Both the position numbers and the translations under genes were made by a program. The notes beneath the pieces are model-generated. The model had not been told where the DNA came from. It worked only from the letters and a program-made list of their open reading frames with translations, and made no database searches. Below, in pieces: positions 55,305 through 63,434 of a DNA stretch of 64,000 nucleotides (the first letter of the stretch is position 1; every line of letters starts with the position of its first letter). This DNA comes from Gemmatimonadota bacterium (GTDB lineage: Bacteria; 4572-55; J002): the NCBI GenBank assembly GCA_003697105.1, contig RFFQ01000173.1, forward strand, positions 1 through 64,000, given 5' to 3'.

Positions 55305-55333
55305 TTGACGAATGGAATAGGGCGATATATAAT
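55305..55333 (+). promoter_or_regulatory. Strong promoter of the rpsP-khpA-rimM-trmD-rplS operon
   Basis: TTGACG (55305-55310) and a perfect TATAAT (55328-55333) are 17 bases apart, consistent with a ribosomal protein operon. Confidence 0.8.
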
Positions 55334-55393
55334 TCTGCTCCTTATTTTTTGGTAAAATCTTGTTTTTTCTTTTAAGAGGAGGTGAATAGCTCG

Positions 55394-55729
55394 TTGGTTC
55401 GACTTCGTTTAAAACGTATGGGGCGTAAAAAAGCACCCTTTTACCGGATTGTGGCGGCGGATTCTCGGAGCCCGCGGGATGGCCGGTTTATTGAAACCGT
55501 GGGATACTACGATCCGATGAAAAAACCGGCGGTTTTAGAAGTAGATGTGGAGAAAGCACTCAAATGGCTTATCAATGGGGCCCAACCCTCGGATACCGCG
55601 CGAAGTTTGCTACGAAAAGCTGGTGTGATGAAAAAATTCCATGAATATCGGATGGCGCAACGGGGACAATCTCCACGCGCCCACGTTGCTGAAGATATGC
55701 CTGAAGATACTACTGTTGCCGCTGAATAG
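55394..55729 (+). CDS. rpsP: 30S ribosomal protein S16
   Basis: A 111-residue protein of the small ribosomal subunit. [38 protein letters not shown] and the [20 protein letters not shown] block are typical. The start is TTG 55394: the extended ribosome site AGGAGGTGA is 8 bases upstream, while the in-frame GTG at 55382 lies within that site. The C-terminus has a short extra tail rich in Ala and Glu. Confidence 0.96.
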   Translation: MVRLRLKRMGRKKAPFYRIVAADSRSPRDGRFIETVGYYDPMKKPAVLEVDVEKALKWLINGAQPSDTARSLLRKAGVMKKFHEYRMAQRGQSPRAHVAEDMPEDTTVAAE

Positions 55730-55787
55730 TGGATTGAAGAACATCCACATCCTATGAACTCGGAGATAGCAAAGGAGTGCAAACGTT

Positions 55788-56021
55788 ATGAAAGAGTTGA
55801 TCGAATATATTGCCAAAGCATTAGTTGACCATCCAGATGAGGTAGAAGTCACGGAAGTAGAAGGTGAAAAGGTGACGGTCTATGAACTTCGTGTAGGAGA
55901 CGGTGACCTCGGTAAAGTTATTGGCAAACATGGGCGCACGGCACGCTCCTTACGAACCTTGTTAAATGCTGCGGCTGCAAAAATGGGCAAACGTGCCGTT
56001 TTGGAAATTTTAGAACCTTAA
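55788..56021 (+). CDS. khpA: KH-domain RNA-binding protein
   Basis: A 77-residue single KH domain (YlqC/KhpA family). The RNA-binding GxxG loop is GKHG in [19 protein letters not shown], and the N-terminal [19 protein letters not shown] is typical. It commonly sits between rpsP and rimM, as here. Homologues bind many RNAs and pair with KhpB to affect cell elongation. AAAGGAG precedes ATG 55788. Confidence 0.95.
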   Translation: MKELIEYIAKALVDHPDEVEVTEVEGEKVTVYELRVGDGDLGKVIGKHGRTARSLRTLLNAAAAKMGKRAVLEILEP

Positions 56022-56049
56022 CTAGCAAATATAGGTCTTGGTGCGATTA

Positions 56050-56086
56050 AAGATGGAGTTTAGAGCGTTTGCTCTAACTCCATCTT
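56050..56086 (+). other. Long stem-loop in the khpA-rimM gap
   Basis: AAGATGGAGTTTAGAGC pairs with GCTCTAACTCCATCTT (one-base bulge) around a GTTT loop, giving 16 pairs within an 80-base gap. No T-run follows, only GATTTATGG, so it is not a standard terminator. It may be an attenuator or an RNA-processing or stability element. Confidence 0.7.
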
Positions 56087-56101
56087 GATTTATGGGTAGG
56101 T

Positions 56102-56617
56102 ATGCAAGAAGAGCTTTTTTTGATTGGGCGTATTACAAAGCCGCACGGTATCCGAGGGGAAGTTCGGGTGTTCCCAGAAACGGATTTCCCAGAACGCTTT
56201 TATGATTTGGAAACCGTTTTTCTGTGCCACCCTTACAATGCCGAGACAACGTCTCTGCAAGTGGTTTCGGCGAGACCCCACGGGACGTTTTGGATACTTA
56301 AATTTGCAGGGGTTGAGTCCCGGAATGAGGCGGAACTCCTCCGAAATTGGACCCTGGAAATCCCACAGCATCAATTGGTGGAACTGCCCGAAGATACCTA
56401 CTATATTTTTGAGTTGATTGGCTTAGAAGTCCTGACAGACACCGGGCAATTGCTCGGGCGGGTAACAGATGTGTTGCAATATGGAAGTAGTGATATTTAT
56501 GTAGTTCAAGACCACCAGCGGGAATATTTAATTCCGGCAATTCGAGATGTCGTGAAACAGATTGACCTCAGTCAAAAACGGATGTCAATCCATCTAATCG
56601 AAGGACTGATTTCGTAA
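56102..56617 (+). CDS. rimM: 16S rRNA processing protein
   Basis: A 171-residue assembly factor for the 30S head that binds S19. The first half contains LIGRITKPHGIRGEVRVFPETDFPERF; the PRC-barrel half contains TYYIFELIGLEVLTDTGQLLGRVTDVLQYGSSDIYVV and YLIPAIRDVVKQIDL. The order rpsP-khpA-rimM-trmD-rplS is a widely kept operon. It ends six bases before trmD. Confidence 0.96.
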   Translation: MQEELFLIGRITKPHGIRGEVRVFPETDFPERFYDLETVFLCHPYNAETTSLQVVSARPHGTFWILKFAGVESRNEAELLRNWTLEIPQHQLVELPEDTYYIFELIGLEVLTDTGQLLGRVTDVLQYGSSDIYVVQDHQREYLIPAIRDVVKQIDLSQKRMSIHLIEGLIS

Positions 56618-56623
56618 TAATCC

Positions 56624-57370
56624 ATGAAAATTGAGATACTGACCCTCTTTCCAGAATTTTTTGAAGCCTTGTTGTCGGTTAGTATCTTGAAACAGGCAAT
56701 TTCAAAGCAGATTGTCGATGTTGCTCTTTATAATATTCGGGATTATACGACGGATAAACACCGCACGGCAGATGATTATCCCTACGGCGGCGGAAGTGGG
56801 ATGATCTTAAAACCGGAACCTATTTTTCGGTGCTTGCAAGAGATTAAAAACGCTGCAACTGTTCGACCTTATATTTTGTTGATGTCACCTCAAGCCCAGC
56901 CCTTCGATCAAGCAAAAGCGATTGAATTGTCACACTACCCGCATTTGGTGATGATTTGTGGGCATTATAAAGCGGTGGATCATCGGGTGCAAGAGGCTTT
57001 TGTGGATGAAGAACTGTCCATTGGGGATTACATTTTAACCGGCGGAGAAATTCCCGCCCTGACGGTTATGGATGCGGTTGTCAGATTGTTGCCCGGGGTG
57101 CTGAGTCGAAAAGATTCCGCTGAAAGCGACTCTTACCATCGCGGATTACTGGATACAGACTATTATACTCGTCCAGAGGCGTATGAAGGGTATCCCGTGC
57201 CGGAAGTGTTGTTATCTGGACACCATGAACGTGTAAAGCAGTGGCGGCAAAAAGTTGCCCTCAAAAATACATTATTAAAACGACCCGATCTGTTACAAGA
57301 CCTTATATTAAATCAAGCCGACCTTAAATATTTAAATGAGATTAAAGCAGAAGGAATGAACAATGAATAA
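56624..57370 (+). CDS. trmD: tRNA (guanine37-N1)-methyltransferase
   Basis: A 248-residue SPOUT methyltransferase modifying G37 to prevent frameshifting. It has [13 protein letters not shown] at the N-terminus, [17 protein letters not shown], the trefoil-knot SAM site [14 protein letters not shown] and [28 protein letters not shown]. The CGHYK form, where enterobacteria have CGRYEG, is more like Bacteroidota-type TrmD. Its 3' end overlaps rplS by 8 bases. Confidence 0.97.
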   Translation: MKIEILTLFPEFFEALLSVSILKQAISKQIVDVALYNIRDYTTDKHRTADDYPYGGGSGMILKPEPIFRCLQEIKNAATVRPYILLMSPQAQPFDQAKAIELSHYPHLVMICGHYKAVDHRVQEAFVDEELSIGDYILTGGEIPALTVMDAVVRLLPGVLSRKDSAESDSYHRGLLDTDYYTRPEAYEGYPVPEVLLSGHHERVKQWRQKVALKNTLLKRPDLLQDLILNQADLKYLNEIKAEGMNNE

Positions 57371-57719
57371 GTTAAAATCACTCGTTGAAGATCAATTACG
57401 TACGGATCATCCCGATTTTCGGGTAGGTGACACGGTGCGAGTTCACGTCAAGGTGGTTGAAGGCAATAAAGAGCGAATTCAGGTGTTCCAAGGGATTGTC
57501 CTGCAACGCCGCCATGGGGGGATCGAAGAAACATTCACCGTCCGCAAAGTTTCGGAAGGGATTGGGGTTGAACGTATTTTCCCGTTGCATTCTCCTTCTA
57601 TCGATCATATTGATATTACCCGTCATGGTCGGGTTCGTCGGGCGAAATTGTTCTACCTACGCCAGCGTCGCGGTAAAGCCGCCCGGGTTAGTGAACGCCG
57701 GTTCGTGCGGCCTCAATAA
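57363..57719 (+). CDS. rplS: 50S ribosomal protein L19
   Basis: A 118-residue large-subunit protein at the subunit interface. Typical segments are [57 protein letters not shown] and the basic [18 protein letters not shown]. Length and position at the end of the rpsP operon are normal. A strong terminator follows 40 bases downstream. Confidence 0.97.
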   Translation: MNKLKSLVEDQLRTDHPDFRVGDTVRVHVKVVEGNKERIQVFQGIVLQRRHGGIEETFTVRKVSEGIGVERIFPLHSPSIDHIDITRHGRVRRAKLFYLRQRRGKAARVSERRFVRPQ

Positions 57720-57758
57720 CATAAACACGATCCGTCACATTTTTGATGTTTTATAGCG

Positions 57759-57790
57759 AGCAGGACTTCACTCGAAGTCCTGCTTTTTTA
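57759..57790 (+). terminator. Terminator of the rpsP operon
   Basis: AGCAGGACTTC / GAAGTCCTGCT is an 11-bp perfect hairpin followed by TTTTTTAT. Confidence 0.95.
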
Positions 57791-57803
57791 TGTTATCCCC
57801 AAC

Positions 57804-57831
57804 AAAAAAGCGAAGATTTCAAATCTTCGCT
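57804..57831 (-). terminator. Terminator of the mscS-like gene
   Basis: AGCGAAGATTT / AAATCTTCGCT is a perfect inverted repeat with almost no loop. On the minus strand TTTTTTG follows. It faces the rpsP terminator, closing two convergent units. Confidence 0.88.
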
Positions 57832-57860
57832 GAAAGTATCCTTCGGAAGTGCAACTCTTC

Positions 57861-58988
57861 TTATGGGATGGTCAAGCCTTTGTTTAGGGTCTCCCGTAAT
57901 TGCTGAAAATGTACTTCCGAGGGATAGTAGGCTAATTGTACTCCCGTTTCTTCTAATACCCGCTTAATCGCCATATTCACCGCATGAATGACCTGCCGGT
58001 AGTTCTGCTGATCCCAGGTTTTGCCGTCTTCCAAATGTTTTAACCACCAAATGACCTCTAGCACCAGTGAATGGGGCCCAAACTCAACGAAACGGATTAA
58101 CGTTTTATCTGGATTTTTATCCGTTTCCGGCACGGAAAAAATCGCCGTTTTAACTTGATCGATCAGGTGTTCGATCTGTTCGGTAGTGGTTTCATAGGCA
58201 ATACCGATCTTCAATATAATCCGGCGATTGGGGTTGGCAGTGGTATTCTCCACAATACTATCCATTAGCGTTGCGTTTGGAATCACCACAATCGACTTAC
58301 GACTGGTACGGATCCGCGTAGTCCGTAACCCTACTTGTTCAACATGCCCCGTTTGTCCTTTAACGACAATTCGGTCCTCCAACTGGAACGGTTTATCGAG
58401 AAAGATCGAAATCCCACCAATAATATTCTTGATTAAATCTTGAGCGGCAAGGGCAATGGCTAATCCACCAATGCCTAAGCCGGTGATTAAGGAGATAATA
58501 TCAAAGCCTAAATTTGAGAGTGAAATGATAACCGCAAAAATAATGATAATAATATGGAGGGCTTGTTTGATAATCGGGAGCAATTGTGTCCCTAATTTAC
58601 TATCTCGGACAGTCAACAGGGGACGAATGTACTCTTCAATCAGAATATTTACCATCCGGATCAATAGCCACGTGAGTGTTATGGCGATGATCAGAAAAAT
58701 GATGTTATCTAAAAGCGTTTCAAAATCCGTGTCGAAGGTCAGAAAGAGCTTGCCAACCCAAATACCCCCAGCCGTGATGATAAACACTAATGGTTTTTCA
58801 ATGAGTTCAATGGCTTGTTGGAGTTGAACTTCGGCTTCCTGAACGAATTGGCGAAACCGGTTGCGAAACACATGATTAATGATTTTTCCACTAATAATCC
58901 CCAACAAAATACAACCCAAAAACATCAGGTAACGCCAAATGGCGTTGCCAAAAATAGTGTATTCCAAAACAGATTGGATGGATTCCAT
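57861..58988 (-). CDS. MscS-family mechanosensitive channel
   Basis: A 375-residue inner-membrane channel with about four to five helices. The pore-lining helix and beta-domain junction are clear: LGFDIISLITGLGIGGLAIALAAQDLIKNIIGGISIFLDKPFQLEDRIVV (about residues 165-215). It is followed by GHVEQVGLRTTRIRT and PNATLMDSIVENTT. The Gly/Ala pattern of the pore helix fits MscS (YnaI/YbdG-like size). It would release osmolytes on hypo-osmotic shock. ATG 58988 follows GGGAGG; the longer frame to 59051 has no site. Confidence 0.94.
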   Translation of the reverse strand: MESIQSVLEYTIFGNAIWRYLMFLGCILLGIISGKIINHVFRNRFRQFVQEAEVQLQQAIELIEKPLVFIITAGGIWVGKLFLTFDTDFETLLDNIIFLIIAITLTWLLIRMVNILIEEYIRPLLTVRDSKLGTQLLPIIKQALHIIIIIFAVIISLSNLGFDIISLITGLGIGGLAIALAAQDLIKNIIGGISIFLDKPFQLEDRIVVKGQTGHVEQVGLRTTRIRTSRKSIVVIPNATLMDSIVENTTANPNRRIILKIGIAYETTTEQIEHLIDQVKTAIFSVPETDKNPDKTLIRFVEFGPHSLVLEVIWWLKHLEDGKTWDQQNYRQVIHAVNMAIKRVLEETGVQLAYYPSEVHFQQLRETLNKGLTIP

Positions 58989-59213
58989 AAATCCTCCCCC
59001 TTGTGTTAAATGTGGGTAACAAGCGGTAATTACACCGTACGAGATAAGCAAACATATACGAAACCCACTTGGGGCGCAATGGCTTTTTCAGAAAGTCCCA
59101 ATCACTTAACAACTTACATAAAGTGAAAAAATTTATCTCATTTATTATCAATAGGTTATGTTGTATTTTAGTGTGGGAAGGGTAAAATTGCTAATTTTTT
59201 TGCAAAAAATTGC
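58989..59213. other. AT-rich divergent intergenic region
   Basis: Between the mscS-like gene (minus) and the 1356-residue protein gene (plus) I see no gene. The segment must hold the mscS promoter, which I could not place; the plus-strand promoter begins at 59214. Confidence 0.5.
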
Positions 59214-59242
59214 TTGACAAGATGTGGGATTTATGTTAAAAA
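59214..59242 (+). promoter_or_regulatory. Promoter of the repeat-protein / porV-like operon
   Basis: TTGACA (59214-59219), 17 bases, then TAAAAA (59237-59242). The -35 is consensus and the -10 imperfect. The leader would be about 80 bases. Confidence 0.5.
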
Positions 59243-59284
59243 TTACTTCAGAAAGTACTTTAAGGGTTATTAGCCATATCATTT

Positions 59285-59309
59285 ATTATCATCAGCTTAC
59301 GGTGATAAT
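59285..59309 (+). promoter_or_regulatory. Leader hairpin just before the ribosome site
   Basis: ATTATCATC and GGTGATAAT form a nine-pair stem (one G-U) with a seven-base loop. The downstream arm ends eight bases before the GAGGAG ribosome site of the gene at 59331, so it could affect translation or message stability. Confidence 0.45.
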
Positions 59310-59330
59310 TTCGGTTGAGGAGACGGTGCG

Positions 59331-62300
59331 ATGATAAACCATACACCTTATACACTCGCCACTAGCAAGCAAGTTGGATTGGGGATCTTTTTGCTGTGCT
59401 GGCTGGTTTTTGTCGGAACGGCGGGATCATGGCCCTTTGATTTTGATACCGCGGATGGTATCGATACGTTCAATGGGACAACGTACATCGATACCGATGC
59501 CGGAGAGTTGATGATTTCGGCACCACCTGTAATTTTAACTGATGGAGAAGGCGGTACACCCTTCGCTGATACTCTGAGCGGTGCCAATGCCTCGCGAGTA
59601 ACGGTCCGCCCCGAGTTAATCCATCTGAAAAATATTGATATTTTTACTGAAGATTTTACCACCACACAGTATCGAGGTGAAGCCACAACGGCATTATGGG
59701 TCACCAGACGGGGGGGCGGTATCACCTTACAATTCGCGGAAGGAAATTGGAGACCCCAAGAATCGGGTTCGATTCGTGATTTTAATGACATTGAGTTTAT
59801 CTCCAAAGATATAGGCTGGGTTGCTGGCGGGAATGCCGCGACCCCCGCCATGTACAAAACGACTGACGGGGGCGCCACATGGACCAATATTACCGCATCG
59901 CTTCCGCCGGGTACAAGCGAATTACAGGATATTGATTTTTCCAGTTCCTCAATGTTAGCTGTGGGAGGAGGTATTTCGGGTACCATTATCATCTCCGAAG
60001 ACCGGGGTGAAACGTGGATACGATTGAACCGCCCCGTAGATGCTGACGGGGATTCTTTATTCGATATTACCTCCGTCGATTTTATAGACCGGATGGAAGG
60101 ATGGGTTTCGGCAGAATATGGACACATTTTTCATACAACAGATGGTGGTCAAACGTGGGTAGATCAACTGGAAGGTGTGGACCGGGATATCAACGACCTT
60201 GTTTTCATCGATCACCAGCAGGGATGGGCCTTTGGCGGGCAAGGCACTATTTTGAAGACGACAAACGGTGGCGAAGAGTGGATCCCGATCAATGCGGGTC
60301 TCAGCGCAACGTTACACGATGGTACCTATCGCCGTTGGAACTCCACCAATTATATTTTTACGGTCGGTGACGGTGGGGTGATTAGCCGGACCACCTCCGG
60401 CGGTAATGAATGGAGCGGTACGGAATTAAGTGACCAAGCCGGTAATCTAAATTCAATTGTCGTACGGGAATTTGACAACGCCCTGCACGGTTGGATTAGT
60501 ACGGAAAGTGGGGCGATTTACCGTTGTATCAATTTGCAGGATGACCCGGCGGAGTGGAATTGGTTTGCTCAGGAAACCGGCACGCGTGAAAGTCTGCATG
60601 ATATTACGGTGCGGGTGGTCACCGGCGCGATGCAAGAATCAAATTTTGTGGCGTGGGCGTGTGGCAGGCGTGGCACCATTCTTTACAATCCATTATATGA
60701 GGGAGAAGGTGAAGTGGTTTCCACGGATGTGGTGGCAACCCACCCCACCGCAATTACGGGGGTGACTCTTACGGCAGATTTAGATTCCCTAGACGGGAGC
60801 GGGCATATCACGTTTTATGTTTCCAATAATCGTGGGGATTCATGGACACAGATTGATGAACTGGGTGTGTTTCAGCCCATACCGGTTAGCTCTGGATGTG
60901 ATTGTAACACGCTAGCGTGGCGGGCGGAACTGAGTACGGATAATTTGGATTTTAGTCCCGCGATTTTTGAAGTACGCATTGACTACCAGCATGGGTATGA
61001 AACCTCTGGAACGTACGCCTCTCCCATTTATGATTTTGGCAGTGCTGCCCAACAGCGCCGTTTTCAAGCGGTAACATGGGCATCTACGGTTCCGGAAGGC
61101 ACGAGTTTGCACCTGTGGGGTGACCTCTACGATGCAGACCGCAACCTCCTCCGGAGTATTGATATGGGTACGTCCGGTTCCTATACATTTGATCTTCAAA
61201 GTTTGCTCAGTGTGGGCAACCAGTTCCGTTATCGGGTTGTTATGCAGACCGGAGACATGAGTGCCACGCCAGAATTAACACAAGTGGTTGTGCAAACGGC
61301 TTACCTTAGTAGTGGACGGGCTAAACCGGAAAATCGATTAACCGCTGTGAATATTAAAGAATGGGATCGGGTCATTGTGGATCTGGCAGAGTTCAATCCC
61401 CCCACCCATAGCTTAGAAATGCTGGTTTTTAAAAACGGTGCTCAGATATTCGATCTGCCTCCCCTGGTTTATGAAACTGGTCGGGTTACTCGGGATGTTT
61501 CTGGAATCCCCACCGATGGTGACCTCAATGTAGAACTGCGACTTTCCACGGCTTCGGGTAGTACAACCCCCCGTATCAACCGCCTGACGATCACATACCA
61601 ATCCTACAGCCAGACCTACTTTGTGGATGAAAATGGGAACTCTCGCACGAAATATAATCTTGGTGAACCTATCTGCGGAGAAGTGGTAGATCGCGATGCG
61701 AACACCGACCCTACTTCCACCCAAACCGTTCCGGTAACATTCTCGTGTGATGAAACCGGTGATGTGCTCGTGACGACCTTGACCGAGTTAGGCATCAATA
61801 GCGAGCGATTCCGCGGATGTATCCTTCAGGAAGTTAACCCGGTCGCTAACGTGGAAGATGCCATTTTACAGGTTGTTGATGGTGCTACGATCCGCGTGCG
61901 CTATGTTGACCCCGAAGACCCCGAGGACCAGAGCGAAGATCAGGCACGGATCGGTCAAGCCGAAAAAGGGGTCTCGTTTATTGATGAAAATGGCAATCCA
62001 GTGGATCGTTATGACGTTACGGATTCCGTTTGTGTGGAAGTCATCGACCCCGAAGCGAATCTTAGCCCCGTAGCAATAGATAGTGTGGACGTATTGCTTT
62101 ACAACGATGTTACGCTCGATACACTATTTGTCTGGCTCTTTGAAACCGGCAATGATACCGGGGTGTTCCGGGGCTGTATCGAAACAGAAATCAACCCCAT
62201 TCGTGATTTAGCGGATCGCAAACTGCAGATTTATGATGATAGTGACATCGGGGTGATCTACTGTCCCGATAGTGACCCGGATAACTGCGAAACGGATCGG

Positions 62301-63401
62301 GTGCCGGTGGGAGGTAACAAGGGCAGTTTTGTGGACGATCAGGGTGACCCCGTTGACCGTTACAATCTGGGTGACCCGGTCTGTGTGGAAGTGCTGGATA
62401 ATGACGCCAATATTAATCCGGTGGGGGTGGATAGCATCGATGTGGTGCTTTTTTGTGTGGAAACATTGGATACGCTGGAAACGATACTTTACGAAACGGG
62501 TGTGAATACCGGCTGGTTTAGTGGCTGTATCGATATTGAAGTCAATCCCATTCGTAATTTGGCAGATGATACGCTGCAAGTGATAGATGGTGCCGAATTG
62601 GGTCTGATTTATTGCCCCGAAGTGGGTGCCGAACCTTGCGTGGAAGACCGGGCGATCTACGGCGGAGCGGGTGAAAATTACGCCGGAGATGCCGCTTTTA
62701 AAGATGCTGGCTTTGCAAATCTTAGTGGGGATGAAATCTGCTTAAATCGTGATTTGTACTTGCAAGTAGAAGATGATACTACCACCATGAACCCCGACCG
62801 CACGCTAGATGCGTCGCTTTATGTGGCAAGTAATCCAAATAATATTTTAGCCGTTACACTGGTACTCGATGAGACGGACCGGGAGGGTATTACAAGTCCA
62901 TTGCGGGCGTATTTTCGGGCGCAACTGCCGTGGTCGCAGGTGCAAGCCGCGCTCAATCTACAATTGGACGATTCAGTGGTCTTGGCATATGCCGATGCCA
63001 ATGATGGTGATGCCGACCCCGATAACAATATCAAAACCGCCCAAGTACGGGTAACCAACTGTGATGTCCCTGTTGAAGGGGGTTATTTGATTGTTTTTCC
63101 GAACCCATATAAAGAGACGGATGAAGGAACTGACCCGGTCTTTGAGTATCGTCCCAAAGGATTAGCTACCCTTGATAATCTCACCATGACGATCTACAAT
63201 ATTGCCGCTGAGGAGGTACGACGTGTCGGCTTGGCAGATTTTGAGGCATGTACTATTCGTGGCGGTGCTCTCTGTTTCGCTTGGGATAAGACGAACAATA
63301 ATGGTAAGGCGGTTTCCAGCGGGACGTATTTTGCCGTTGTAGAAGCCACTGGCGGTGGCAAGTCAGACCGGCAAACCGTCAAGCTGTTTCTGGTACGATA
63401 A
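59331..63401 (+). CDS. Large secreted repeat protein with YCF48-like and FlgD-like domains
   Basis: A 1356-residue exported protein with a signal helix near residues 17-33. Residues about 140-440 contain YCF48/photosystem-assembly-like propeller repeats, with recurring GWVAGG/GWVSAE/GWAFGG blades and TTDGGxTW strands. A jelly-roll-like middle follows. Then come four roughly 118-residue repeats starting near 760, 880, 997 and 1118; three are clear (FVDENGNS/FIDENGNP/FVDDQGDP ... ETG-N-TG-F-GC ... NPI-DLAD) and one is divergent. The last 110 residues (from about 1247, YLIVFPNPYKE ... NGKAVSSGTYFAVVEA) match a FlgD-like Ig C-terminal domain. It is followed 33 bases later by the porV-like gene. 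Confidence 0.8.
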   Translation: MINHTPYTLATSKQVGLGIFLLCWLVFVGTAGSWPFDFDTADGIDTFNGTTYIDTDAGELMISAPPVILTDGEGGTPFADTLSGANASRVTVRPELIHLKNIDIFTEDFTTTQYRGEATTALWVTRRGGGITLQFAEGNWRPQESGSIRDFNDIEFISKDIGWVAGGNAATPAMYKTTDGGATWTNITASLPPGTSELQDIDFSSSSMLAVGGGISGTIIISEDRGETWIRLNRPVDADGDSLFDITSVDFIDRMEGWVSAEYGHIFHTTDGGQTWVDQLEGVDRDINDLVFIDHQQGWAFGGQGTILKTTNGGEEWIPINAGLSATLHDGTYRRWNSTNYIFTVGDGGVISRTTSGGNEWSGTELSDQAGNLNSIVVREFDNALHGWISTESGAIYRCINLQDDPAEWNWFAQETGTRESLHDITVRVVTGAMQESNFVAWACGRRGTILYNPLYEGEGEVVSTDVVATHPTAITGVTLTADLDSLDGSGHITFYVSNNRGDSWTQIDELGVFQPIPVSSGCDCNTLAWRAELSTDNLDFSPAIFEVRIDYQHGYETSGTYASPIYDFGSAAQQRRFQAVTWASTVPEGTSLHLWGDLYDADRNLLRSIDMGTSGSYTFDLQSLLSVGNQFRYRVVMQTGDMSATPELTQVVVQTAYLSSGRAKPENRLTAVNIKEWDRVIVDLAEFNPPTHSLEMLVFKNGAQIFDLPPLVYETGRVTRDVSGIPTDGDLNVELRLSTASGSTTPRINRLTITYQSYSQTYFVDENGNSRTKYNLGEPICGEVVDRDANTDPTSTQTVPVTFSCDETGDVLVTTLTELGINSERFRGCILQEVNPVANVEDAILQVVDGATIRVRYVDPEDPEDQSEDQARIGQAEKGVSFIDENGNPVDRYDVTDSVCVEVIDPEANLSPVAIDSVDVLLYNDVTLDTLFVWLFETGNDTGVFRGCIETEINPIRDLADRKLQIYDDSDIGVIYCPDSDPDNCETDRVPVGGNKGSFVDDQGDPVDRYNLGDPVCVEVLDNDANINPVGVDSIDVVLFCVETLDTLETILYETGVNTGWFSGCIDIEVNPIRNLADDTLQVIDGAELGLIYCPEVGAEPCVEDRAIYGGAGENYAGDAAFKDAGFANLSGDEICLNRDLYLQVEDDTTTMNPDRTLDASLYVASNPNNILAVTLVLDETDREGITSPLRAYFRAQLPWSQVQAALNLQLDDSVVLAYADANDGDADPDNNIKTAQVRVTNCDVPVEGGYLIVFPNPYKETDEGTDPVFEYRPKGLATLDNLTMTIYNIAAEEVRRVGLADFEACTIRGGALCFAWDKTNNNGKAVSSGTYFAVVEATGGGKSDRQTVKLFLVR

Positions 63402-63434
63402 ACCCAAAGCGTATAAGTTGAGGAGGTTTTTACA

